Positions 1 to 7,120 of a stretch of DNA of 10,740 nucleotides are shown piece by piece; position 1 is the stretch's first letter, and the number at the start of each line of letters is the position of its first letter. The DNA is from Thermodesulfobacteriota bacterium. Its GTDB lineage: Bacteria > Desulfobacterota > S145-22. The DNA lies in assembly GCA_024763435.1 (NCBI GenBank), contig JANTFN010000042.1, positions 1 to 10,740 on the forward strand, given 5' to 3'. Below the pieces are notes generated by a model that saw only the letters and a list, made by a program, of their open reading frames with translations, made no database searches and was not told the DNA's origin. A program made the position numbers and the translations under genes.

Positions 1-704
1 TTCATGGGTCCAATTCCGGAGGTTGTTCCCGTCGTAATAACATCGCCGGGCAGCAGGGTCATAACCCCTGAAATAAAGGAAACCAGCTGCGCCGGGGGAA
101 AGATAAGCTGAGAGGTGGCGGTAGTCTGAACCACCTTCCCGTTCAGCTCTGTCTTCAAGGCAAGGTCAGACACATCAATCCCTCTGACGAGAAACGGCCC
201 CATCGGGGCAAAGGTGTCGAACGATTTTCCGCGGGTCCACTGTTTATCCTTCCGCTGAAGGTCCCGCGCGGTAACATCATTCAGGCAGGTAAATCCCGCG
301 ATGTAGTCACCCGCGGCAGCGGCAACCACATTTTTGGCCTTTTTCCCGATAATCACCGCAAGCTCTCCCTCATAATCCACCCGCTGCGACGTGGGGGGTA
401 TCACAATAGGGTCGCCCGGCCCGATAACAGCCGTGGAAGGTTTCAAAAAAATCAGGGGTTCCTCGGGAAGGCTCAGTTTGACCTCTTCCGCGTGGTCCCT
501 GTAATTCAACCCAATCGCGACAATTTTACTGGGATCCGTCGGCGGAAGCCCCTTGATATCAGAAAGGGGAACCCGCGTGTCTGTCCTTTCAAAACCCTCA
601 AACGGGGAACCTTTTATAAGCTGGAGGTCGTCTTTATTGATGACAAGTCCCCAGCCAATGGTGCCCTGTTGCCGAAAACGACAAAAAACCTCTTTTTCTG
701 ACAT
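1..704 (-). CDS. Fumarylacetoacetate hydrolase (FAH) family protein, 3' end cut by window edge
   Basis: This is the N-terminal 234 residues of an FAH-fold enzyme; the C-terminus lies beyond the left edge. The family cleaves, hydrates, decarboxylates or tautomerises 2,4-dioxo or 2-oxo acids with a bound divalent metal, usually in aromatic or organic acid breakdown in the cytoplasm. Visible motifs are KIVAIGLNYRDHAEE (60-74), DYEGELAVIIGK (110-121) with likely metal ligands E112 and E114, NDVTARDLQ (142-150) with the third ligand D143, and GKSFDTFAPMGP (159-170). The usual GTPxGVG loop reads GTTSGIG (226-232), a mild departure. The ATG at 704 is preceded by a strong purine-rich Shine-Dalgarno (AGGAGG followed by GAGGG). 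It lies 89 bases downstream of the MaoC gene on the same strand, so the two may be co-transcribed, although a possible extra promoter sits between them. The family is certain; the substrate cannot be told from sequence. Confidence 0.93.
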   Translation of the reverse strand, partial: MSEKEVFCRFRQQGTIGWGLVINKDDLQLIKGSPFEGFERTDTRVPLSDIKGLPPTDPSKIVAIGLNYRDHAEEVKLSLPEEPLIFLKPSTAVIGPGDPIVIPPTSQRVDYEGELAVIIGKKAKNVVAAAAGDYIAGFTCLNDVTARDLQRKDKQWTRGKSFDTFAPMGPFLVRGIDVSDLALKTELNGKVVQTTATSQLIFPPAQLVSFISGVMTLLPGDVITTGTTSGIGPM

Positions 705-735
705 GACTGCCCTCCCTCCTTTTACGTGTACTTGA

Positions 736-763
736 AACTTACATGCCTGCTGTTAAATGTCAA
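736..763 (-). promoter_or_regulatory. Possible weak promoter for the FAH gene
   Basis: On the minus strand a perfect -35 box TTGACA (758-763) is followed after 16 bases by a poor -10 box TAAGTT (736-741), about 32 bases before the FAH start codon. It could give the FAH gene its own transcript in addition to read-through from the MaoC gene. The -10 match is only about three of six bases, so this is tentative. Confidence 0.25.
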
Positions 764-793
764 CGCCGGGCGAAAAATTCCCGGTATCACCCT

Positions 794-1264
794 TCACACC
801 CTGTTCGTTGGATCACCCTCGGCCATCATTTCTTTAATGATACCTCTTTCCCGCGGATTCGGCAGGATCCCGGCAATAAAGCACGTAAGAACAATCACAT
901 TCTCCTGATTGATAAATACAGCTTCAGCTATAGCGTAATTCTTTTCATCAATGCCGTTGATTGTAACCGTGCAGGTTACCGTATCACCAAAATAGACGGG
1001 TTTTTTGAATTTGAAATGCATCTCGGTAGCCAGCCATCCAATCTGCCCGCCAATCTCTGTAATCATGCTGCCCACGAGAAGCCCGTGGCAGATACATCCG
1101 TTGAATCTCTTCGCGAGAGAAAATCTTTTGTCGAAATGAACAGGATTATAATCTCTCGAGCTATCTGCAAAGCGGGTCATATCCCGCTCAGTAAACGTCC
1201 GGGAAATGGTAAATGAATCCCCCGTCTTCAACCCCCTGACTGAACGTTCACGAATAGACGTCAT
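794..1264 (-). CDS. MaoC-like (R)-specific enoyl-CoA hydratase / dehydratase family protein
   Basis: A 156-residue single hot-dog-domain protein, the normal length for this family. Members add water to trans-2-enoyl-CoA to give (R)-3-hydroxyacyl-CoA, or dehydrate related thioesters. The catalytic hydratase motif is clear: SRDYNPVHFD (36-45) with D38 and H43, the same five-residue spacing as the Asp/His pair of PhaJ. It is followed by the family segment CHGLLVGSMIT (59-69) and a strand region around FKFKKPVYFGDTV (84-96). The ATG at 1264 is well placed behind an AAGGAGA Shine-Dalgarno six bases upstream. It is the first gene of a minus-strand pair with the FAH gene, which suggests a catabolic acyl-CoA or organic acid role. 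A divergent promoter lies directly upstream. The substrate is unknown; a polyhydroxyalkanoate role is possible but has no local support, since no pha gene is visible. Confidence 0.9.
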   Translation of the reverse strand: MTSIRERSVRGLKTGDSFTISRTFTERDMTRFADSSRDYNPVHFDKRFSLAKRFNGCICHGLLVGSMITEIGGQIGWLATEMHFKFKKPVYFGDTVTCTVTINGIDEKNYAIAEAVFINQENVIVLTCFIAGILPNPRERGIIKEMMAEGDPTNRV

Positions 1265-1320
1265 CTGTTTTCTCCTTTCAATCGTGCCGATCTGTCCCGA
1301 AGCAGCACCTTTTCATGGAT

Positions 1321-1349
1321 TATTTACAGCGCGACCTTATTTCTGTCAA
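1321..1349 (-). promoter_or_regulatory. Putative sigma70 promoter for the MaoC-FAH pair
   Basis: Read on the minus strand, a perfect TTGACA -35 box (1344-1349) is followed by a 17-base spacer and TAAATA (1321-1326). One to three bases further on, AATAAT is an alternative, better -10 match. The predicted start lies about 50 bases ahead of the MaoC start codon. It sits back to back with the plus-strand promoter of the GpgS gene. Confidence 0.5.
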
Positions 1350-1380
1350 GGAATGGCTCAGGCTGCTATAAAAAAGCGCT

Positions 1381-1408
1381 TTGAAAAAACCGGGTCTGTG
1401 TGTATAAT
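1381..1408 (+). promoter_or_regulatory. Sigma70-type promoter for the gpgS operon
   Basis: TTGAAA (1381-1386), a 16-base spacer and a perfect TATAAT (1403-1408) place the predicted transcription start near 1415, about 47 bases before the GpgS start codon. This is one of the best promoter matches in the window. A 10-base palindrome, AAAGCGCTTT (1373-1382), overlaps the upstream edge of the -35 box and could be an operator, though a single short palindrome is weak evidence. Confidence 0.6.
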
Positions 1409-1461
1409 CATTGTGTTTATTACAAAAATGGCCATCACCCCCTGGCGCGAGAGGAGACTGT

Positions 1462-2670
1462 ATGAGCGATTTTCATCAATCAGGAACAATTACAACCCTT
1501 CACAGGCTCGGCAGCAGGAATCCTGATGAAATGGAAGAAAAAATAGGAGAATTCGCCGGTGAAAACCCTGTTACCCTGATACTGCCCTCCCTCTATTCCG
1601 AGCTTAAGGGAAACGCGCTTTCAAAAATTCTCGGGGAAATCAAAAAAATTCCGTATCTCCATGAAATCGTCGTCACGCTTGGTCCGACAACGGAAAAGGA
1701 GTTCAGCCTCGCCAGAAACTATTTCAGTGTTCTGCCCCAGAAAACCGTTCTTGTATGGAACAACGGGCCGGGGATGACCGGCTTGTATAACCGTCTAAAA
1801 GAGGCGGGGCTTTCAGCCGGTCCCGACGGGAAGGGCCGCAGTGTGTGGATGGCCCTTGGCTATCTCCTCGCGGAGCGCGTCACGCGGGTTATCGCCCTCC
1901 ACGACTGCGATATCCTGACCTACACGCGCGAATTGCTGGACCGGCTGGTTTATCCCGTCGCCTGTCAGGATATGGGGTATCAGTTTTGTAAGGGCTACTA
2001 CGCCCGATTTTCGGACAGGCTCCATGGCAGGGTCACGCGCCTCTATATTACCCCCCTCATCCAGGCGCTTATAAAAATGGTTGGGAATCTTGAGATCCTG
2101 GCCTATCTGCGCAGTTTCCGCTATCCCCTCGCGGGGGAATTCTGTATGGATGACGAGATAGCGTGGAATCTGGAATTTCCCTCGGATTGGGGCCTTGAAA
2201 TAGGGGCCCTCGCCGGGATATTTAAAAAGGTACCCCTCGGCAGAATTTGCCAGTCGGAACTCTGCGAGCGGTATGACCACAAGCACCAACCATTGTCCGA
2301 CACCCCCCAGAAAGGCCTTTTCAAAATGACATTCGACATTGCCGGGACATTTTACCGCATCCTGTCGGAAGAAGGCATTTCCCTTACCGGGGAATTTTTC
2401 AATACCCTCAGTAAAGCCTACGCACATTACGCCCTAGACGCCATCACGCAATTTCACCACGAATCCCTGATGAACGGCCTCCTTTTTAACAGGGAAGAAG
2501 AAAGGGAAAAAACAGATATTTTCACGCGTGCCATTCGTGACGCCGGAGAGGCCTATCTAAAAAACCCCCTGAAGAACCGATTTATTCCCGCCTGGTCCCG
2601 GGTGAATACCGTGTTGCCAGCCTTTATGGCGGACCTGAAGGCGACGGTAGAAAGGGACAATACCCCCTGA
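1462..2670 (+). CDS. gpgS: Glucosyl-3-phosphoglycerate synthase-like glycosyltransferase (GT81-type)
   Basis: A 402-residue cytoplasmic GT-A fold glycosyltransferase. The assigned reaction is transfer of glucose from an NDP-glucose to 3-phosphoglycerate, giving glucosyl-3-phosphoglycerate, the first step to the compatible solute glucosylglycerate. The N-terminus ITTLHRLG and the nucleotide-sugar segment PSLYSEL (42-48) are typical of the archaeal and Persephonella-type GpgS proteins as I recall them. HDCDI carries the metal-binding DxD-like D148-C149-D150, preceded by GKGRSVWMALGY and followed by GEFCMDDEIAW. The frame is open 17 codons further upstream, but the ATG at 1462 is chosen because GAGGAG lies just ahead of it and the family N-terminus starts there. 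The phosphatase gene follows two bases after the stop, which strongly supports the pathway. A mannosyl-specific or dual enzyme cannot be excluded. Confidence 0.8.
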   Translation: MSDFHQSGTITTLHRLGSRNPDEMEEKIGEFAGENPVTLILPSLYSELKGNALSKILGEIKKIPYLHEIVVTLGPTTEKEFSLARNYFSVLPQKTVLVWNNGPGMTGLYNRLKEAGLSAGPDGKGRSVWMALGYLLAERVTRVIALHDCDILTYTRELLDRLVYPVACQDMGYQFCKGYYARFSDRLHGRVTRLYITPLIQALIKMVGNLEILAYLRSFRYPLAGEFCMDDEIAWNLEFPSDWGLEIGALAGIFKKVPLGRICQSELCERYDHKHQPLSDTPQKGLFKMTFDIAGTFYRILSEEGISLTGEFFNTLSKAYAHYALDAITQFHHESLMNGLLFNREEEREKTDIFTRAIRDAGEAYLKNPLKNRFIPAWSRVNTVLPAFMADLKATVERDNTP

Positions 2671-2672
2671 AA

Positions 2673-3521
2673 ATGAAAGAGTACGCCGCTCCTGGACCCC
2701 TTCTAATTATTTTTACTGACCTTGACGGGACCCTCCTTTCGGAAGAAACCTACGATCCGGGTCCCGCCCGCCCTTTGCTGGAAAGATGCCGCTTAGCGGG
2801 AATTCCTGTTATCTTCTGTTCCAGTAAGACCGCGGCTGAGATTATTGCCCTGAAAAAAGACCTCCATAACACCGATCCCTTTATCGCGGAAAATGGGGGA
2901 GCTATCTACATTCCCAGGGAATCTGCCCTGACGCTTCCCGAAACCGCCAGAGACATGGGGGCCTATGCCGTTATTGAAATCGGTGCCCCCGTTTCGGCCT
3001 TAAGAAGGGTCCTTAAAGCGGCCGCTGAAAAAACGGGTGCCGATGTTCGGGGAATGGGAGAGATGACGACAAAAGAGGTGTGCCGTTTGACGGGCCTTAA
3101 AAAGGCTCAGGCCGAGATGGCCATGGAACGCGCGTATGACGAGCCTTTCATCCTCGTCTCCGGAGACCCCGGATACCTCGAAGAGGAAATTCGCCGGCGG
3201 GGGTATACCATGACGCGGGGGGGACGTTTTTTTCACATCCTCGGAGGAAGCGATAAGGGAAAGGCGGTTCAAATCCTTACCCGCCTCTATCGCGCCTGTT
3301 TTGGGGCAATACAATCACGCGGCATCGGTGACGCGGAAAACGATCTGCCCATGTTTAAGGCCGTGGACTTGGGGTTTCTCGTAAAAAAACCTTCCAACAA
3401 ATGGGCTAAGCTCCCGCCTCTCCCGCGGCTTACAAGGGTTGACGGCGTTGGCCCCCGAGGATGGGCCCAAATTGCTTCCCGCCTCCTTCGTGAACAGGTT
3501 ATCGTGAGTCCCCCCGCCTGA
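2673..3521 (+). CDS. gpgP: Glucosyl-3-phosphoglycerate / mannosyl-3-phosphoglycerate phosphatase, HAD family
   Basis: A 282-residue HAD phosphatase of the MPGP/YedP (Cof-like, type IIB cap) group, of ordinary family length. It would remove the phosphate from glucosyl-3-phosphoglycerate to release glucosylglycerate. HAD motif I is FTDLDGTLL with nucleophile D16 and acid/base D18. Motif II is FCSSKTAAEI. A conserved FIAENGGAIYIP segment, in which ENGG is the family hallmark, lies between them and the cap. Motif IV is GIGDAENDLPMF with metal-binding D220 and D224. It starts two bases after the synthase stop, with only a distant AAAGGGA about 15 bases upstream, so translation is probably coupled to the synthase. 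Mannosyl versus glucosyl preference cannot be read from sequence; the glucosyl call rests on the neighbouring synthase. Confidence 0.83.
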   Translation: MKEYAAPGPLLIIFTDLDGTLLSEETYDPGPARPLLERCRLAGIPVIFCSSKTAAEIIALKKDLHNTDPFIAENGGAIYIPRESALTLPETARDMGAYAVIEIGAPVSALRRVLKAAAEKTGADVRGMGEMTTKEVCRLTGLKKAQAEMAMERAYDEPFILVSGDPGYLEEEIRRRGYTMTRGGRFFHILGGSDKGKAVQILTRLYRACFGAIQSRGIGDAENDLPMFKAVDLGFLVKKPSNKWAKLPPLPRLTRVDGVGPRGWAQIASRLLREQVIVSPPA

Positions 3522-3609
3522 AAAAAGCTTAGAATCGGGTTGGGAAAAGTTGTTGCGTTTTTCTGCCTTGCTTTTTATTGGAAATGCCATTAGAATTTAA
3601 GGGAATAAT

Positions 3610-4371
3610 ATGACACCTGAAAAGATAAAAGCACTTTTTACAGCCTATAAGGAAGGGACCCTGTCGCTGGATGAGGCCCTGGAATCCCTGAAGCTGCTTC
3701 CGTTTGAAGAAATCGAAGAGGCAATGATTGACCATCACCGGACCCTCCGTCAGGGATTTCCGGAAGTCATTTACGGGGAATCGAAAAGCACGGCGCAAAT
3801 CGTCGCGATTATGGAACGCATGAAAGACTCCGGGACCAATATCCTGGCAACCCGGCTTGACGAAGACAAGGCAAAAATTCTACGCGATTATTTCCCGCGC
3901 TGTGACTACGACACAATGGCAAGGACCCTCGTGATGAAAAACGCCCCTGTAGCCATAACGGGGGTGGGGACAATCCTTGTCGTCTGCGCGGGAACCTCTG
4001 ACATCCCGGTGGCAAAAGAGGCCGTTGTGACGGCAGAGCTGATGGGCAACCGTGTTAAGACCCTCTATGATGTGGGAATTTCCGGGCTGCACCGCCTGTT
4101 TTCCAGAAAAGAAGCCCTCCTTTCCGCCAATGTCATCGTCGTGGTTGCGGGGATGGAGGGGGCCCTGCCAAGTGTCGTCGGGGGGCTTGTTTCCCGACCG
4201 GTCATCGCGGTGCCGACAAGCGTCGGCTACGGCGCAAGTTTAAATGGCCTGGCCGCCCTGCTTGCCATGCTCAATTCCTGTGTGGCTGGCGTGACTGTGG
4301 TCAATATCGATAACGGTTTCGGGGCTGCTTACGCCGCGAGCCTGATTAATCAACCCCCGCAACCATCGTGA
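3610..4371 (+). CDS. larB: Nickel pincer cofactor biosynthesis protein LarB (pyridinium-3,5-biscarboxylic acid mononucleotide synthase)
   Basis: A 253-residue cytoplasmic enzyme of the PurE-like LarB family. LarB carboxylates C5 of nicotinic acid adenine dinucleotide and hydrolyses its phosphoanhydride, giving P2CMN plus AMP, the first committed step of nickel-pincer nucleotide synthesis. The N-terminal signature DHHRTLRQGFPEVIYGE is at 41-57. The AIR-carboxylase-like part carries GTSDIPVAKEA (128-138), GMEGALPSVVGGL (181-193) and PTSVGYGAS (202-210). E183 and C224 correspond, with a constant offset of three, to the E180 and C221 I recall as functional in Lactiplantibacillus LarB; the Cys forms the covalent pyridine adduct. 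AAGGG lies about six bases before the ATG at 3610. A mediocre promoter-like pair (TTGCTT, 17 bases, TAGAAT at 3568-3596) would start transcription too close to that site, so read-through from gpgP is at least as likely. larC overlaps its stop. Confidence 0.93.
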   Translation: MTPEKIKALFTAYKEGTLSLDEALESLKLLPFEEIEEAMIDHHRTLRQGFPEVIYGESKSTAQIVAIMERMKDSGTNILATRLDEDKAKILRDYFPRCDYDTMARTLVMKNAPVAITGVGTILVVCAGTSDIPVAKEAVVTAELMGNRVKTLYDVGISGLHRLFSRKEALLSANVIVVVAGMEGALPSVVGGLVSRPVIAVPTSVGYGASLNGLAALLAMLNSCVAGVTVVNIDNGFGAAYAASLINQPPQPS

Positions 4372-5537
4372 AAATCCTCTACCTCGATTGTTTCTCGGGC
4401 ATCAGCGGAGACATGCTGCTTGGTGCGTTTGTTGACTTGGGTGTTCCCGGTGCGGTGATTGAAGCAGCCATTCAGAAGCTGCCTGTCCCCGATATTCAGA
4501 TGATATCTGAAAAGGTCCTGAAACAGGGAATTGCCGCGACAAGCGTTGCCTTTAACCTGCCCCGAGAGGGCGTTGAGGCACGTTCTTACGCGGATATTAG
4601 AGAAATGATCCGAGACAGCCGCTTATCAGAAGAGGAAAAAGAGGAGGCCATGAAGATTTTCCACATCCTCGCCGTCGCGGAATCACAGGTCCACGGTATC
4701 CACCCGGATGCGGTCCATTTTCACGAGGTCGGCGCCCTGGATTCCATCTGTGATATTGTCGGGGCGGCTGTCGCGAAACAATATCTGGGATTTGAAAAGG
4801 CCTATGTATCAACACTTCCCATGGGAAAGGGCGCCATTCACTGCGAACACGGCACTCTGCCGAACCCCGCTCCGGCAACTGCCGCGCTTCTGACGGGATT
4901 TACCTGCGTGGCGATCCCCTATGCCGGGGAATTCGTAACGCCGACCGGTGCCGCTATTGTCAAGGCATGGGCGGCACCTGAAGAAAACAGTCCGCCCTAT
5001 ACCCTCCTGAAAACAGGCTGCGGCGCGGGAGACATGGATACCTCCGGCCGTCCTAATATCCTGCGTGTGTTTGTAGGTGAAACGGGGGACGAAGAAAAAA
5101 CGCCGGATATTGTGTGGCTTGAAACCGATATTGACGATACGACACCGGAAGTCCTCGCCTATGTGGCAGAAGAACTCTTCTCCCGCGGGGCCCTGGATGT
5201 TTCCTCCCATGCCGTTACGATGAAGAAGGGGCGAATCGGGACACGACTGTCAGCAATGGTTCGACGCCAGGACAGCGACGCCCTCTGCGCGCTCCTTTTT
5301 GCAGAAACCAGCACCCTGGGTATTCGAATTACCCCGGTCTCGCGAAGAACCCTGCGGCGGGAGATGCGTGTTGTCACAACATCCCTCGGCGAGGCCCGCG
5401 TTAAAATCGCACACTTCGGTCCGGGAAGCCAAAAAATTTCCCCTGAATATGAGGACTGCGCAGACCTGGCCAGGCGTCACGGCCTGCCTCTTCGAGAAGC
5501 AATGGCCCTTGTCGCAAGGGAAGCTGAAAAAAAATAA
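4368..5537 (+). CDS. larC: Nickel pincer cofactor biosynthesis protein LarC (CTP-dependent nickel insertase)
   Basis: A 389-residue LarC, uninterrupted from N- to C-terminus. LarC uses CTP to insert nickel into the bis-thiocarboxylate nucleotide made by LarE, the final step to the Ni-pincer cofactor of LarA-type 2-hydroxyacid racemases and epimerases. Landmarks are YLDCFSGISGDMLLGAFVDLG near the start (given in part: YLDCFSGISGDMLLGA), VHFHEVGALDSICDIVGA from residue 116, PNPAPATAALLTG mid-protein, ETDIDDTTPEVLAY opening the C-terminal half, and STLGIRI followed by a conserved basic stretch. Lactiplantibacillus plantarum needs a programmed frameshift to make the fused protein; here one frame encodes both halves. 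The GTG start at 4368 overlaps the larB stop in GTGA, so the two are translationally coupled. No larE or larA lies in the window, so the client enzyme is elsewhere. Confidence 0.93.
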   Translation: MKILYLDCFSGISGDMLLGAFVDLGVPGAVIEAAIQKLPVPDIQMISEKVLKQGIAATSVAFNLPREGVEARSYADIREMIRDSRLSEEEKEEAMKIFHILAVAESQVHGIHPDAVHFHEVGALDSICDIVGAAVAKQYLGFEKAYVSTLPMGKGAIHCEHGTLPNPAPATAALLTGFTCVAIPYAGEFVTPTGAAIVKAWAAPEENSPPYTLLKTGCGAGDMDTSGRPNILRVFVGETGDEEKTPDIVWLETDIDDTTPEVLAYVAEELFSRGALDVSSHAVTMKKGRIGTRLSAMVRRQDSDALCALLFAETSTLGIRITPVSRRTLRREMRVVTTSLGEARVKIAHFGPGSQKISPEYEDCADLARRHGLPLREAMALVAREAEKK

Positions 5538-5586
5538 CGTCGATTCATATAAGATAAATACCTTTATTTTTAATCTACTAAGCCTT

Positions 5587-5607
5587 GTTTACCGGTATAT
5601 TGTAAAC
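5587..5607. promoter_or_regulatory. Inverted repeat upstream of the symporter promoter
   Basis: GTTTAC (5587-5592) and GTAAAC (5602-5607) form a perfect 6-base inverted repeat with a nine-base centre. The outer bases are partly symmetric as well (TT before, CAA after). It ends 16 bases upstream of the -35 box of the predicted symporter promoter, a plausible activator or repressor site. The regulator is unknown and the symmetry could be chance in this AT-rich stretch. Confidence 0.3.
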
Positions 5608-5623
5608 CAAAGTTTCTGAGTAT

Positions 5624-5652
5624 TTGACATTTCGAGTCAGATCTGATAAAAA
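5624..5652 (+). promoter_or_regulatory. Sigma70-type promoter for the symporter gene
   Basis: A perfect TTGACA (5624-5629), a 17-base spacer and TAAAAA (5647-5652) predict transcription from about 5659, some 25 bases before the symporter start codon. This makes the symporter independently expressed even if read-through from larC also occurs. Confidence 0.5.
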
Positions 5653-5683
5653 AACCTGCTTAAATACGTAAAGGAGATTGAAA

Positions 5684-7120
5684 ATGAATGGTCTTGTTAT
5701 TGCTGGCTATCTTTTGGCCATGGTTGTTATTGGCCTTTTTTCGTCCCGGAAGACAAAGGGGAGCGAGGGATTTTTTGTCGCCAATCGCAGTGGGGGGCTG
5801 TTTCTTATAACCGGTTCGCTCATCGCGACGATCCTGGGAGGCTCCAGCACCATCGGAATGGCGGGCCTCGGATATGCAAAGGGTCTGCCGGGGGCCTGGT
5901 GGCTTCTCGTAGGGGCTATCGGCCTTGCCGTGGGCGGGGCCCTGCTGGCCGGAAAGGTACGAAAAACCCGCGCTTATACGCTTCCTGAAATTCTTGGAAA
6001 GAGTTATGGAGAAGGGGCGCGGAAGGCGGCATCCATTATTATTCTCGTTTCGTGGCTTGGGATTATCGCCGGTCAGATGATCGCAGCGGGTAAAATCATG
6101 TCCGTTCTTTTCCCCCATTTTTCTGTTCCCCTGCTGATTGTGGCATCGGGAGTGGTCATGATTTTTTACACGCTTCTCGGTGGGCAATACTCGGTTCTTC
6201 GAACAGACGCCCTTCAAGCAATGTTGATTCTTATGGGTGTTGTGGTGATGGTTGTTCTGGGCGCGCATGCCCTTGGGGGGATTGGCGCCATGGCAAATAA
6301 ACTCCCGCCGGATTTTCTTTCATTTCCATCCAATCAGAATATATCCTGGGGCTATATTGGGAACCTCCTCCTCTTTGTAGGAACAGCCTACCTTGTCGGC
6401 CCCGATATTTTTTCCCGGTTTTTGAGCGCGAAAGACGGAAAATCCGCCCGAAACGCCGCGTGGATTACCGCGGGTGTCCTTGTCGTCGTTGCCTTCGGCA
6501 TCACGGGTATCGGCATCATGGCACGCGTCCTCTATCCAGGTATCGCCGCGGAGCAGGCTTTTCCCACAATGGTTGCGCGTATCCTACCGGGGATTCTTCC
6601 CTCTCTTGTAACAGCCGCCCTCCTCGCCGCGGTGATGTCTTCCGCGGATACCTGCCTGTTGACGGCGGGTGTTATTATGACCTCGGATATCTCTGGTGGT
6701 TGGCTGGCAAAAAGGGCTGTGAACGATAACACCGTGCTTCTAATTTCCCGTTTGTTTGTCTTGATAATTGGTATTCTTTCCCTGGGGATTGCGCTGTATA
6801 TGCAGGGGATTATCAAATCCCTCCTGCTGGGATACACCGTTTTTACCTCGGGGCTGATCATACCGGCGCTTCTGGCGCTGTTTGCCAACCGTTACCCTGT
6901 CCGCCCCGCATGGGCCATGGGTGCCATTATCCTGGGGGGCACGGCTGCCCTCTGGGGAAAACTTGCCCATTTTCCCCAGGCGGGGCTCACGGGAATGGGG
7001 CTTTGCGCCGCTATGATGGCAGTTGGAATGATACAGGGCAGAAGACCGGGAGATGTTTCTCAGGGGGTTACACCCTCAGAGGGGGGAATTCCCGCGTCGT
7101 CCCATCCCCTGAGCCGGTAA
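5684..7120 (+). CDS. Sodium:solute symporter (SSS/SLC5 family)
   Basis: A 478-residue inner-membrane transporter expected to couple sodium entry to uptake of an organic solute. About 13 hydrophobic helices are visible, roughly at 3-20, 40-62, 70-90, 113-138, 147-166, 174-199, 222-240, 260-282, 302-330, 350-372, 377-400, 408-425 and 434-450, matching the LeuT-fold SSS layout. The Na2-site serines are present in AAVMSSADTCLLTAG (S319, S320), and GPDIFSRFLSAKD (239-251) is a typical SSS cytoplasmic segment. The ATG at 5684 is preferred over a TTG two codons earlier because AAGGAG ends seven bases before it. The last 20 residues, a hydrophilic tail after the final helix, are encoded opposite the 3' end of the AOR gene. 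Substrate is unknown; carboxylates, proline and pantothenate are all transported by this family, and the larBC neighbourhood hints weakly at a 2-hydroxyacid. Confidence 0.9.
   Translation: MNGLVIAGYLLAMVVIGLFSSRKTKGSEGFFVANRSGGLFLITGSLIATILGGSSTIGMAGLGYAKGLPGAWWLLVGAIGLAVGGALLAGKVRKTRAYTLPEILGKSYGEGARKAASIIILVSWLGIIAGQMIAAGKIMSVLFPHFSVPLLIVASGVVMIFYTLLGGQYSVLRTDALQAMLILMGVVVMVVLGAHALGGIGAMANKLPPDFLSFPSNQNISWGYIGNLLLFVGTAYLVGPDIFSRFLSAKDGKSARNAAWITAGVLVVVAFGITGIGIMARVLYPGIAAEQAFPTMVARILPGILPSLVTAALLAAVMSSADTCLLTAGVIMTSDISGGWLAKRAVNDNTVLLISRLFVLIIGILSLGIALYMQGIIKSLLLGYTVFTSGLIIPALLALFANRYPVRPAWAMGAIILGGTAALWGKLAHFPQAGLTGMGLCAAMMAVGMIQGRRPGDVSQGVTPSEGGIPASSHPLSR

Noticed and set aside
743..1216. 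157-codon plus-strand frame opposite the MaoC gene
   Set aside because: It is the complement of a gene with clear hydratase motifs and an excellent ribosome binding site; the translated product has no family features.
1813..2427. 204-codon minus-strand frame inside gpgS
   Set aside because: It lies wholly antisense to a well supported glycosyltransferase frame, and its product shows no domain; it reflects codon bias of the sense gene.
3568..3596. Promoter-like TTGCTT, 17 bases, TAGAAT ahead of larB
   Set aside because: The -35 box matches only three of six bases, and the implied start near 3603 would fall inside the AAGGG ribosome binding site of larB. Not called as a separate promoter.
4368..5537. 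Possible programmed frameshift in larC as in Lactiplantibacillus
   Set aside because: One continuous frame covers both the N-terminal and the CTP-using C-terminal halves, so no recoding is needed here.
5660..6268. 202-codon minus-strand frame opposite the symporter
   Set aside because: It is a His/Asn/Lys-rich product typical of the antisense of hydrophobic membrane-helix codons, with no motif and no plausible start signals.
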